A stretch of 64,000 bases of DNA from Bradyrhizobium sp. CCBAU 53351 (GTDB taxonomy: Bacteria > Pseudomonadota > Alphaproteobacteria > Rhizobiales > Xanthobacteraceae). Position 1 is the stretch's first letter; each line of letters begins with the position of its first letter. The stretch covers positions 1 to 64,000 of the forward strand of contig NZ_CP030060.1 in NCBI RefSeq assembly GCF_015291745.1, read 5' to 3'. Below the pieces are notes generated by a model. It ran no database searches. It saw nothing but the letters and a program-made list of their open reading frames with translations, and was not told the DNA's origin. Positions 31,601 to 41,057 of the stretch are shown here, piece after piece. Position numbers and translations under genes: made by a program.

Positions 31601-32574
31601 CTACGACTGATGCGTTGGGCTTCGAGTTCCTTGGTCGTGCGCTTGGCAATCCGCTCGGACGCTTTACCGGCATGCTTGGCGAGATCGACGAGGTCAGCGA
31701 GGCCGGTCAGGCGGGCGACTGCCTCGCCGAGTTGCGACGTAGAGCCGACCGCCAGAAACGGCAGCAGCGCGGGCATGGTCGTCGCAATGCGCGAGGCAAT
31801 TGGGTCGATGCCGATTGCGTCGAGATCGGGCGGTGTCTCGGTGATCTTGCCGCGCGGGGTGCGGCCCTCCTGGTGGCGGAGGGGTGGCAGCGGGTCACCG
31901 TGGGCGTCGACGAAGGTTAGCTCGACCCAACTGTCGGCTGGAATCGCCTCGCCGTCCGCAGGCAGATCGCTAGCTTTGTGTGGCATAGGCGTGATTGCCG
32001 ACATCGGGTGCGTCGTTACCGTGTCGTCGTTGCGCGCGGCCTCGCAAACGAACTCGGTCGGTCCCTCCTCGGGTGGGCGCTGGGAGCGGATGAGGTGACC
32101 GGTCAAACACCAGACGATGGCGTTGGCGATGGACGTCTTGCCCGAACCATCGGCGCCCTAGGTGACAGTCTTGCCAGATTCGAAGACGAACGTGTCGGGA
32201 GGCGCGGTGGAACGACCGTAAACGTGCAGCCCAGCAAACCGGTGTGCGACGACCTTTACCAGCCGCAACACTTTGACAGTGCGAGCTTGACCATCATCAG
32301 CCGCGGTCTCCAGCGTCGGCGGCTCCGTCCCAATGACGTTGATGATTGCCTCGACGTCGCCTGCGGAAAGATTACCGGCCCACTTGCCCCGATTGCGGCG
32401 ATACCAATCCAACACCGCGCGGGCATCGTCTGAGTCTATCGAAAGATGGTCGCCCGCGGCGACAGCGACGGCTCGCCCGCCGATCAAATCGGCGAGCAGT
32501 GTGTCGGTAGTAAGCAGATGAATGTCACGCGGTGCCGGTGAGTCTTCGTTCACGTTTGCCCCCTTTGCCGGCAC
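28655..32574 (-). pseudogene. Rad50/SMC-like ATPase with S24-like C-terminal part, broken
   Basis: Minus-strand pieces in several frames join into one protein of about 1300 residues. After about 138 N-terminal residues an amber codon (32158-32160) interrupts the Walker A region GADGSGKTSIANAIVWCLTG. A coiled coil follows with a zinc-hook-like CPVC (DDGMCPVCVGPL, about 31120). Then come the signature region SNASALRGALLGFFLAF, Walker B LSLLVLDDPQ (about 30130) and LLVTTHDRKFARSLV. Shifts lie near 31615, 30960, 30600, 30130 and 29830. The last 250 residues (YVRGDTLGFAIPGGAVAIVE, VLARRLV, VHRIVGAIF) recall the LexA/S24 fold, with Thr and Arg where Ser and Lys are catalytic. A defence or repair role is inferred from the neighbours. 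Confidence 0.7.
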
Positions 32575-32679
32575 TTACCCTGTGAACGCTTATCAGTCCA
32601 GCGAATTGAAGGTCCGGCAGCGGCGATGTTCCTTGCGGATCCAAATTCAGGACCGGCAACTTGAGTACAAGGCTGACCG

Positions 32680-33120
32680 CGCGCGGCTTGAGGCCAACAA
32701 GATCGCTGATGCTCGCCAAGTCGTTTCGGACGACCTCCGTTGCTTGATCAAGCTCGCGGAAATAGCGGGCAATGTTGAAGGCGAAGGAATCGTAGTTGTC
32801 AATGATGGCAATCAAAGTGCACCAGCTGCTTCAGCACGAAATGCATCAAAGATCCGCTGAGCCTTGGCGAGCGTCTCCTCGATTCGGCCTCTGGGTCCGA
32901 CAGCACCGTTATTCCACCGCCGGCATGAAATACGGCCAGGTCGTCGTCGATCGTGACAGTGCGGATCGCAATGTTCGTGTCCATGTGCCCGTTGAAGCCG
33001 ATCGCCCCGCAATATACCTCTCGCGCCACGCGCTCGATTTCCGCAATAATTTCCATCGAGCGCACCTTCGGTGCCCCGGTGATGGAGCCGCCGACGGCGC
33101 ATCCACACGACAATACATCA
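32680..33120 (-). pseudogene. Fragment of chorismate aminase genes (pabB end and pabA start)
   Basis: Minus strand: CAVGGSITGAPKVRSMEIIAEIE and AIGFNGHMDTNIAIRTV with FHAGGGITVLSDPEAE are the C-terminal part of an anthranilate/aminodeoxychorismate synthase component I. After a frameshift and stop it is followed by MIAIIDNYDSFAFNIARYF, the N-terminus of the glutamine amidotransferase partner. Both genes are cut, upstream of the GAPK region and about 50 residues into the second, so this is a transferred or rearranged fragment. Confidence 0.75.
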
Positions 33121-33539
33121 TTGCGCGATCGATCAGCATCACGCGGCCCTACTGCGCAGGGCGGTATCACTACCGGGGGTTGACACGCAAAGATTTGTTG
33201 CACCACTATGGCCAACCGATACTAGGATGCAGACCAATCGAGCGCGGACGCGAACTTGACGATCGAAACAGCCACAATCCCCATCGTCCGGACACCGAAA
33301 ACCAACGGCATCGTCCCCCTCGATCTCGTCGAAGCGATGTCAGTGGTCGCCGCCTCTCGCGCCACCCTCGCGATCATCAAAGCCTACGAAGCGGCCGGCG
33401 TGACCGGCAATGTCATGGTTCCGCTCGTCACAGACTGTCCAGTTGATCCCGCCACACTCGGCCGGGCAATACGGCGGGTCTGGAAAGCCGCATTGGAGGA
33501 TGTTGGAAACGGAGGCTCCGTACGGGTCGAACTCCGACC

Positions 33540-35812
33540 TAGAGCGGTTCACAGATTTATTGAATCGGAAGGGATCCCGGATCTGGGGCGAATATGATTC
33601 AAGATGCTGGCTGGGCTGGAGGCCAGCATCTGATGGTCCGACCAATTTCCAACGATTTGCGTAAGCGCGCGGTATCCGCTGTTGCCAAGGGTGAGAGCTG
33701 CCGATCTGTGGCGGAACGGTTTGGCGTTGCGGTCTCGTCAGTCGTGAAGTGGTCTCAGCGTTATCGAGCGACCGGCTCGGTAGCCCCCGGCAAGATGGGT
33801 GGTCACCGCAAGCCTGTGCTTGATCCGCACCGGGCCTTCATCGTCGAGCGGATCACCGAGACGCCGCACCTGACGCTGCATGGTCTGAAGGCAGAGCTGG
33901 CAGCCCGTGGGGTCAAGGTCTCACACAACGCAGTCTGGCTGTTCCTGCGCCGGGAGGGGCTGCGGTTCAAAAGAACACTGTTCGCCCTCGAACAGGCTCG
34001 CGCCGACGTCTCTCGTAGGCGCCTGCGTTGGCGATCTTGGCAGGCCGGGCTCGATCCGGGCCGGCTCGTCTTCATCGATGAGAGTGTGCTGCAGACAGCG
34101 GAAGGAGTTCAAATGAACTAAGACCGATGGTGAAGCTGCGAGAAAGATGGGGGCGGGCCCCCGAGATCAGCTTTCAGGGGCGGGTCTCAAACCAATCCGA
34201 GCTGCTGCGGTAAAGAGCTGTGGTGGTGAGCGTCGGATCAGAAGTTCGGAATATACCGAGCAGGTGAGTGTCCGAAAGACGAACGAAAGTGAACCCTCCT
34301 GAGACGCGTCGTTATTAATTCAAGTGTCGTCAAAACCAGGACCGTCTCGTCAACCTGGGACACGTCCGCCAGATGCCTGACGACTGGGCGGGCGGCGACC
34401 GGCGTAGAGGGGGCGTGAGTCGGACACAGGCTTTCGCGTGGAACTGCAGGAACCAGGCTCTTGATGCCAAGGGAGAAGCGCAAGCGGTGCCAACCGCGAG
34501 GCGGGAGTACCGATGCAAGAGACTGGGGCGGACCGATCCGTAGGAGCGTTGAGGGCCCTGTAATGGGGACGGAGCAAAGGGATCGGGTCAGGTAGTCGTA
34601 CTCTTGGACCAACTGGAAACAGGATGACTTCGAACAGTGCGATAAACAAGCCGTTCTCGATTGAGAAGCGGCGAGTGTACGAAGCGTACAAGGCGGTCAA
34701 ATCCAATCGCGGAGCGGCTGGAGTGGACGGACAGACCTTCGAGATGTTCGAGAAAGACCTTGCAGGGAATCTCTACAAGATCTGGAATCGGATGTCGTCG
34801 GGGGTGTACTTTCCACCTCCGGTGCTCGCCGTCTCCATTCCAAAGAAGACCTGCGGCGAAAGGACTTTAGGTGTGCCCACTATCAGCGATCGGATGGTGG
34901 TCAAACGGATGATTGAGCCGGAACTGGAATCCATCTTCCTGCCGGACTCTTACGGTCACAGGCCAGGAAAATCGGCTCTGGACGCCGTGGGCGTCACGCG
35001 TCAGCGGTGCTGGAAATATGATTGGGTCCTGGAGTTCGACATCAAAGGACTGTTTGACAATCTCCCGCATGATCTTCTTGCTGAAGGCGGTCCGGAGACA
35101 CGTGAAATGCAAATGGGCGCTGCTCTACATCGAAAGATGGCTGACGGCATCAAGGGAAAAGGACGGGAAGCTCGTTGAGCGGATCCGCGGAACCCTCAAG
35201 GGGCGTGATCAGCCCAATACTGGCCAATCTGTTCCTGCATTATACGTTTGATCTCTGGATGGCGCGGACACATCCCGACCTTCCTTGGTGTCGGTATGCC
35301 GATGACGGACTGGTGCACTGCCGGACCGAGCAAGAAGCAGAAGCCATTAAGGCGGAGCTTCAAGCGAGGCTGGAAGTGTGCGGACTTCAGATGCATCCGA
35401 CGAAGACGCAGATCGTTTACTGCAAGGACAACTCACGGCACCCTTCGTCTTCGACGGCCCGATCAATGGCGAATGCTTCCGCGCTTACGTGAAGCACCTG
35501 CTCCTGCCGACCTTGCGCGAGGGCGATATCGTCATTCTCGACAATCTCGGAAGCCACAAGTCGAACGCTGTCAGACAGATGATCAAGGCGGCTGGCGCCA
35601 GGCTCTGGTACCTGCCGCCATACTCGCCCGACCTCAACCCGATCGAGCAGGCATTTTCCAAGATCAAACACTGGATGCGGCAAGCCCAGAAGCGCACCCT
35701 CGAGGACACCTGGCGCCATATCGGTCACCTCGTCCAGGAGGTCCAGCCCCGCGAATGCGCCAACTACTTCGCAAACTCAGGTTATGCTTCAATCAAAATG
35801 TGAAACGCTCTA
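33540..35812 (+). mobile_element. IS630-family element interrupted by a group II intron fragment
   Basis: Left end AGAGCGGTTCACAGATTTATTG and the inverted right end AGAGCGTTTCACATTTTGATTG are related inverted repeats. TA dinucleotides lie at both edges (33540-33541, 35811-35812), the target duplicated by IS630 elements. The transposase starts at 33627 (MVRPISNDLRKRAV), runs to VFIDE (first catalytic Asp, about 34080), is then broken by intron sequence, and resumes near 35428 with LTAPFVFDGPINGECF, ILDNLGSHKS (second Asp) and SPDLNPIEQAFSK (Glu) to 35803. About 50 codons of the middle are missing. Confidence 0.88.
34090..35428 (+). mobile_element. ltrA: Group II intron, 3' truncated, with broken reverse transcriptase
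   Basis: About 500 bp of non-coding sequence with intron domain I style (GTGTG near 34083; CGAAAGACGAACGAAAGTGAACC-like block near 34270) precede a reverse transcriptase that begins at 34624. RT motifs: SNRGAAGVDGQTFEMFEKDL, VSIPKKTCGERTLGVPTISD, DSYGHRPGKSALDAV, LEFDIKGLFDN, GVISPILANLFLHY and the catalytic CRYADDGLVHC (about 35295). Frameshifts near 35085 and 35180 break it. The protein stops being RT-like after TKTQIVYCKDN, where IS630 sequence resumes, so the maturase domain and intron domains V-VI are gone. It cannot splice or move by itself. Confidence 0.85.
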
Positions 35813-35903
35813 ACGAGGACGCGGTCGATATCATCGCAGGACCTGCAACGGACATCCGTCCCGACAAGTCGAGCAAAGCCAGCTTCCCGCAGCCGTCGTC
35901 CTC

Positions 35904-37002
35904 TTAGAATCCATACGGCCGTTCGGCCCAGCGCAGAAGCACTCGAGCATCCCGATTGGGCAAGATGACACGCTGATCGCGGAGGCCCTTGGCGATGGTT
36001 TGACCAACCTCCGGCTCGACGCGATTGCCATGCGTAATCAGAAAAAACCAGCCGAATGGAACGCCGACTTCACGGTCGATCGCTTCCACGCGGTCCATCA
36101 AGAAATGGACGGACGCACCTCCCACGCCAAGCCTCTCGTCCGGCAGATGAAGGGGACGCGGCACAAATCCAACCTCGCGCGTGCCTTTGTGGTCGTAGTC
36201 GCAAATATCGAGGGCCCAGTGCGCGTAGACGCGTTCAGCCGAGGCGCTCGATTCGTCCCAGTCCTGGAAGAAACGGTTCTCCCGCGGTACGAACTCGAAC
36301 CAGTCCGGCACCAGTTCAAGAAACGGCGTCTCGGTTGTGCCCTCCCGTGTCACTTCACGCACCGCACGACGTTCCATCTCCGGCCGCTGCGCCTCGCGCC
36401 TCTCGCGCTCGAGTCGGGCGCACCGCGTAAGGTAACTCCGAACGTAGATGACGCTGCTGCCCGCGCGCCCAAGCATCCGATAGAGCGGACCCGCGATGAC
36501 CTTGTTGTCGGACATCTCTTCGTGCGTGATCCATGACGGATCGAGTAATTCGTCCTTGCCCCAAGGGCGGTACGTCGATTGACGATCGGCCCCGCACGCG
36601 ATTCGACTTCCCGGCCGAGACGGATTTGCACATAGTCCGCCGCGCCCGATCCAGTCGGCGCGAAGGCGTAGACCGTCTTACCGCGCCATTCAGAAGTCTG
36701 AAGATCGCTCTGGCGCAATCGCGTCCAGAGCGCGCCGATGTCGCCGTTGTTCTTGGCAAGCTCGGCTTCCATCCACGACCGGTATTCTGCGATCCGTGTC
36801 CCGTCAGCGGCGATCACCGAGCGTCTGTCGCGCCAATACTGGTCATCGATGGCCGCCGTCGAAAATGGGAATCCAGCAAACGTCTCTGTCAGCGCGGCCG
36901 CCAGCGCCGTTTCGTTAGCTCCGATCGGAAGACGGGCGAGGACCGCCTCGATCGTGGCGGGATCGGGCAGTCGTGCGGAACATTCTCCGGAGGCTCATCC
37001 AT
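35904..37002 (-). pseudogene. Unknown protein of about 366 aa, frameshifted
   Basis: Not recognised. After a shift close to the ATG (37002) the frame reads LPDPATIEAVLARLPIG and continues through ETFAGFPFSTAAIDDQYWRD and WRGKTVYAFAPTGSGAADYVQ. A second shift near 36545 leads to LDPSWITHEEMSDNKVIAG, then VPDWFEFVPRENRFFQDWDE, with C-terminus VLLRWAERPYGF. No membrane segment or signal peptide. It follows a small gene whose stop overlaps its ATG and the DUF6088 gene before that, so these three form one minus-strand operon. Confidence 0.55.
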
Positions 37003-37219
37003 GACTTGATCCCATCATCGGAGCCTGTTTCGCCGCGCGCTCGATCTCTTCCATTGACGCCAGGATGTGCTCGAACCGAAGCCCCGCCGCAAGATCATTG
37101 GCGTCATGTTCGCATAGTCACGCGCGAGCGCGTCGATCGGCGCACGAGGCCGGTTCGCTGTCGTTAAGAAAAGATCGAACTTCTCGCCGGATGACCTCCT
37201 TGCAAGCTGCGCTGCTCAC
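36995..37219 (-). pseudogene. Small unknown gene in the DUF6088 operon
   Basis: About 70 codons, starting at GTG 37219 that overlaps the DUF6088 stop (GTGA) and ending in a TGA that overlaps the next ATG. The first part reads VSSAACKEVIRREVRSFLND; the second, in another frame, GLRFEHILASMEEIERAAKQ with end MMGSSHG. One or more indels near 37120. Function unknown; the overlaps indicate a former tight operon. Confidence 0.5.
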
Positions 37220-37880
37220 GAGCCATCCTCCGGTATGGCGTCGTCACGCTCGAGCAAGGGCCTAAGGAAATCCTGCATCCAGATCGGCATAGCTGACAGA
37301 CCTGCGCGAAGATCGTCGCGAATCACCCTTCCATGCTGCGGATTTGCAAACAGTCTGTTCAGGAGGTTCACTATTGGCTGTCGATCATACCTACTTGTCA
37401 TCATGTCCTGCATCCAATAGAGCGCCTGCACGACGCGCATGCCTGGACGTCCGGCCCAATAGAGACGGCTGGGCGCTGCCGACTTGAAATGGATGACCTG
37501 CTTTCCAAGGATGATCGGCTTCAGGCGGGCGTCGATCAGGACCTCGATGCGCGATGGGACGGCCCTGGTGAAGCCGAGATCATTCGCGGTAGTCATCCCG
37601 TCAACCACGACGCGGGCTTGGTCGCGGCGCGCCACGGCCTTGATGACGGCGCGATAGTCGGGGATTCCCAGCTTGCCCGTGAAATTGCTCTTTCGCGGCC
37701 GGTCGTAGAGGCCACGATCGAAGCGGCGTAGTTCGCCAGCCACGACCAGGCGCTGCAACGCCTTGTCGACGGTCGCACGGCTTCCGAAGTCGGCGAAATT
37801 GTCCATACCTCTGTGGGTGCCGCGTCGATGCGGGCAATGAGCCGCGATCGGAGGTCCGGGGTCGGCTCCTTGAGCGTGTC
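37216..37880 (-). pseudogene. DUF6088 family protein (AbiEi-like antitoxin fold), frameshifted
   Basis: The 196 C-terminal residues are typical of DUF6088: GSRATVDKALQRLVVAGELR (winged helix, near the N-terminus), RFDRGLYDRP, DQARVVVDGMTTANDLGFT and SRLYWAGRPGMRVVQALYWM. The N-terminal residues (DTLKEPTPDLRSRLIARIDA, then APTEVWTI) are in another frame; the shift is near 37800. The family is related to AbiEi antitoxins of type IV systems. First gene of a three-gene minus-strand operon and divergent from the winged-helix operon at 38038. Confidence 0.75.
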
Positions 37881-38013
37881 CGAAATATGATGTAAATTTC
37901 GGTCGGAAGCAACTCAGCTGCGATGGAATCTTTGACTGGAACTCGCCCGTTTTGAGCGGTCAAAGGACCTAAGACCTCGGACCAGTTGACGGACACCCGT
38001 CTGCACGCATACT

Positions 38014-38037
38014 GTCCTCAGTCCTAGGACAGAGGAC
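38014..38037. promoter_or_regulatory. 24-bp operator-like palindrome abutting the 38038 start
   Basis: Arms GTCCTC and GAGGAC enclose the perfect core GTCCTAGGAC; only the two bases between arms and core (A and A) break the symmetry, so 22 of 24 positions are palindromic. It ends at the base before the ATG and lies in the divergent gap between the DUF6088 and winged-helix operons, fitting a self-regulated operator. Confidence 0.6.
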
Positions 38038-38610
38038 ATGCGCGCGGAACCCATGAAAAGTCAGGATATTGTCGTCCTGCTGAAGCTCGTGTGCTTGCAG
38101 GATCATGAGCACGCCGGCGGGGTAGGCCCCTTTGGCCAAGATGGCGAAGACCCATACTCGGTGCGGGGACTCGAGACGTCCCTCGGAATCAGCAAAACCG
38201 AAGTCGCCGCCTCGATCAAGCGCAGCCTTGCATCGGGTATGGCAATTAAGCGCCCGATGACGAGCCGTCCCGATCCCAATCGCAGGAACCTGCGCGACTT
38301 CATCACATACGGCCTGAAGTTCGTTTTTCCGGCAAGCCCGGGTCCCATGCAGCGCGGCATGCCAACGGCATTCGCCGCCCCGGTCCTGAAGGACTTACTC
38401 TACAGCGCGGGTAGCCTGATTCATGTTTGGCCTTATGCGCGCGGCCGCGAGATGGGGCAGTCCGTCGCGCCGCTGTTCAAGACTGTGCCGAAAGCCGCCG
38501 AGAGGGATGATCGCCTCTATGCCTATCTGGCTCTCGTCGACGCAATACGGCTCGGCAATCAGCGCGAAGCGAGTCTCGCGGCCAACTTGCTCAAGGAGAG
38601 ACTAGGGTGA
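38038..38610 (+). CDS. Winged-helix regulator-like protein of a putative NTase module
   Basis: 190 aa. N-terminal winged-helix-like segment: VLLKLVCLQDHE, YSVRGLETSLGISKTEVAASIKRSLASGMA (about residues 40-70 in pieces), then a mixed C-terminal half (DFITYGLKFVFPASPGPMQRG, SLIHVWPYARGREMGQSVAPL). No known enzymatic motif. An ATG at 38053 is an alternative start, since the palindrome abuts 38038. The GTG of the nucleotidyltransferase gene overlaps its stop, so the genes are coupled. Likely DNA-binding partner or antitoxin of the next gene (inference). Intact. Confidence 0.65.
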   Translation: MRAEPMKSQDIVVLLKLVCLQDHEHAGGVGPFGQDGEDPYSVRGLETSLGISKTEVAASIKRSLASGMAIKRPMTSRPDPNRRNLRDFITYGLKFVFPASPGPMQRGMPTAFAAPVLKDLLYSAGSLIHVWPYARGREMGQSVAPLFKTVPKAAERDDRLYAYLALVDAIRLGNQREASLAANLLKERLG

Positions 38611-39307
38611 CCATCCAGGGGCATCTCAAGGAAATGCTGAAGACAGTCGCCGGCGCACTCGGCGATGAGCTGCGTGCGCGATTGGTCTTCGTCGGAGGCT
38701 GCACAACCGCTCTCTACATAACGGATCCGGTCACCCTCGAAGGAGTCAGATCGACAGATGATGTCGACCTGATCGTGGATCTCGTCGGCTTCCCGGAGTG
38801 GGCAAAGCTGGTGGATCAGTTGCGAACGCAGGGTTTTTCCGAGACACCCGAGGACAATGTCATCTGTCGGATGAAGCTTAATGAACTCAAGGTCGATTTC
38901 ATGCCCGACGACGAGAAGATCCTCGGTTTCAGCAATCGTTGGTACGCAAAGGGCATCGAAACAGCTGTTGAGACGCCCCTGGATGATGCCATTACGATTC
39001 GTCGCCTCACGCCGCCCTTGTTCATCGCAACGAAGCTGGAGGCTTATCGCGGAAGAGGTAGTGGGACCTTATCGGCAGCCGCGACGCCGAGGACATTCTC
39101 CTGCTCGTCGACGGGCGGGAGGAACTGCTTGACGAAGTTGCCGCCTCCGATGCAGACATTAGCTCATACATTGCCGAGCAATTCGGAGCGCTGCTCGCAG
39201 ATCGCGACTTCGATCATTTCCTCGAAGGAAATATTCGCGGCCCGGTGGGGCGTGCTGACATTGTTCGCGACCGATTCGTTGCATTGAGCCAGTTGGGCAA
39301 CGGCTGA
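38607..39307 (+). pseudogene. Nucleotidyltransferase (AbiEii-like), one frameshift
   Basis: Starts at GTG 38607. Nucleotidyltransferase core: LVFVGGCTTALYIT (GG..T) and RSTDDVDLIVDL with the catalytic DVD (about residue 50), then LKVDFMPDDEKILGF. After ATKLEAYRGRG the frame shifts near 39055; the true C-terminus in the next frame is DLIGSRDAEDILLLVDGREE, later ALLADRDFDHFLEGNIRG, ending at the TGA at 39305. The restored product of about 232 aa matches the AbiEii/AbiGii superfamily size. The PP2C gene starts 1 bp after its stop. Confidence 0.75.
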
Positions 39308-39308
39308 T

Positions 39309-40095
39309 ATGGCGTTTGCAATCCAATGGCACAGCCAGCAGGGAACGAGGACGACCGACAACCGGGATTGCGCCGGGATCGGCATACGCCAGACGTCGGC
39401 CCTCGCCATAGTGCTCGACGGTTCGACCTCTGGAGCAGAGAGCGGAGCCTTTGCCCACGAGATTGCGCGTCGGATGGTCGATTGGTACGTGTCGACCGAC
39501 GAAAACATCACCGCGGGGGTTCTCACAGCTCAACTTCGCGCGACGCATGCTAAACTGTCGAAACAGTTTCGGAGGGATTCGGCGAGTTACCTTCTGATGC
39601 ATGTCGGCGCTGCTCAAACAGCTCTCGTTCTGCACGCAGGCGATTGCCTGGTTGGCCGTCAGGCGCCGGCGGGTCCGATGTCCTGGCTAACCCAGCCGCA
39701 CACGCTTGCCAACTCGGTGTCGCAGATGACGATCGGCGACCTTGCGAACGATAGCGGTCGTCATCGCCTCACGCGAAGCTTCCGCTCGCGAGAATTCGTC
39801 GAGCCAGCTTTCTGTTCAATTGCGCTGGACGACACGCCAGTGCTCGTGGCGACTGACGGGTTCTGGGCCGAGCTGGATCATCGCCAGCAGAGCGCTTTCA
39901 TCCATGGTCGCGTTCCGGAGAACGCCGGAGAGAGACGACCGCAGCGTACTTCAGATCACACGACTCGGAAGAGGCGGGTTGTCCAAGGTCTCACGGAGCG
40001 AGCCTCCTCGCAGAATCTACATGGTCTGCAAGCGCAAAATTGTCGCAAATTTTGCCCCTCTCGATCGAGACAAATTTCGTGGCGTTGAGACGTGA
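39309..40095 (+). pseudogene. PP2C-type protein phosphatase, frameshifted near the end
   Basis: Metal-dependent Ser/Thr phosphatase fold: DNRDCAGIGI and AIVLDGSTSGAESGAFA (motifs 1-2, about residues 18-50), VLHAGDCLVGR (GD motif, about 111), VLVATDGFWAELD (DG motif, about 180). The last motif, RDDRSVLQITRLG, with the metal-binding DD, is in a different frame after a shift near 39910; the restored end is at 40095. It is the third gene of the winged-helix/NTase operon. PP2C genes next to nucleotidyltransferases are not a standard toxin-antitoxin arrangement. Confidence 0.75.
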
Positions 40096-40204
40096 CAGAT
40101 TTTGTGTGGAATTGACCTGGCATGGACGAGTTTTTGGCTAACGAGATTCTAAATTTCTTCTCTTACGGTGCCCGCGGGCAATTGAAGACCGTGGAGTGTT
40201 CTGG

Positions 40205-40534
40205 ATGTTTGCCAAGTTGATGCTTCGCGTTCGTGGTCAGCTGATTGCGGGTTTTGCAGCGGAATGTGCGATCATAGCGCTCTCATTCGGATATGCGGTT
40301 TTCGCAGTTAGCGGAGTCTCAACCACCGTCAATGAGATGGTGGGTCTTCGTACGCCGGTTGCGATCGCCAGTGCCGAGTTGGCCGGCAATACCGTAGTCT
40401 TTGTCGCTTCCGAGAAGGCTTCGGCTAACCTAGAGTCGGTTGCCTGCGCCACTGAGCAGATGAGCTCATCAGTGACCGAAATCGGCCGCCAAGTGTTGGA
40501 TGCCGCGCGCATTGCGAGCGCCGCGGTTCGATAG
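40205..40534 (+). pseudogene. Chemoreceptor (MCP) relic with internal deletion
   Basis: The first 60 residues are an N-terminal transmembrane segment (LIAGFAAECAIIALSFGYAV) and start of a sensory domain. They are joined directly to SEKASANLESVACATEQMSS and SVTEIGRQVLDAARIA, the beginning of an MCP signalling domain. Several hundred residues between and the rest of the signalling domain are missing; an IS110 fragment follows at once. Confidence 0.75.
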
Positions 40535-40836
40535 GTGCCGTCGGCGACATTCGGCGCTTTGCCGATCCGACCAGGCTGGTGAGCTACCTGGGGCTGAACC
40601 CGAGCGTCAGGCAGTCTGGCGAGGGCCCCTACCATGGCAGGATCACCAAGCAGGGCTGCGGCCAAGCTCGCGGAATGCTCGTCGAAGCAGCATGGGCTGT
40701 AGCCCGTTCGGCGGGACCGCTGCGTGCATTCCTTCAACGTGTCGCTGCACGACGCGGCAAGCACATCGCGGCAGTCGCGACGGCGCGGAAGCTGGCGATG
40801 ATCATCTGGCATATGCTGACCAAGAGCACTGACTAA
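40535..40836 (+). pseudogene. IS110-family transposase, C-terminal fragment
   Basis: GDIRRFADPTRLVSYLGLNP, GRITKQGCGQARGMLVEAAW and ARRGKHIAAVATARKLAMII are the C-terminal transposase_20 domain of IS110/IS1111 elements. The N-terminal DEDD domain is missing. Confidence 0.85.
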
Positions 40837-41057
40837 ATCTGGACGAGGCCGGCCCTGCTGGCGCACAAGTTCCGGAGCATCGAACTGCGCGCTGGACTAC
40901 CCACCAGCCATGCCAAGCGTGGATCGGCCTATGATACAACATCCCCGCGAAGAGGGCTGAGGAACGAGCAGGCGTGGAATGCGCCGAGAAGGAGTATACG
41001 AGATTGGCGGCCAAAGCCGCGATCCCGACACAGCAAGGCTTCTGCAACATAGGGCTT

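Larger units (their letters stand above)
33256..35907 (+). pseudogene. Small unknown gene split by the IS630 insertion
   Basis: The first part (33256-33540, ending VGNGGSVRVELRP) and a last part (35811-35907, NEDAVDIIAGPATDIRPD onward to a TAG) are in the same frame if the IS630 and one TA are removed, giving a protein of about 126 aa. It matches no family I know. There is no ATG: the frame opens with TTG at 33256, with a stop at 33223, so the original start may be lost. The stop overlaps the end of the converging minus-strand gene. Confidence 0.55.
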
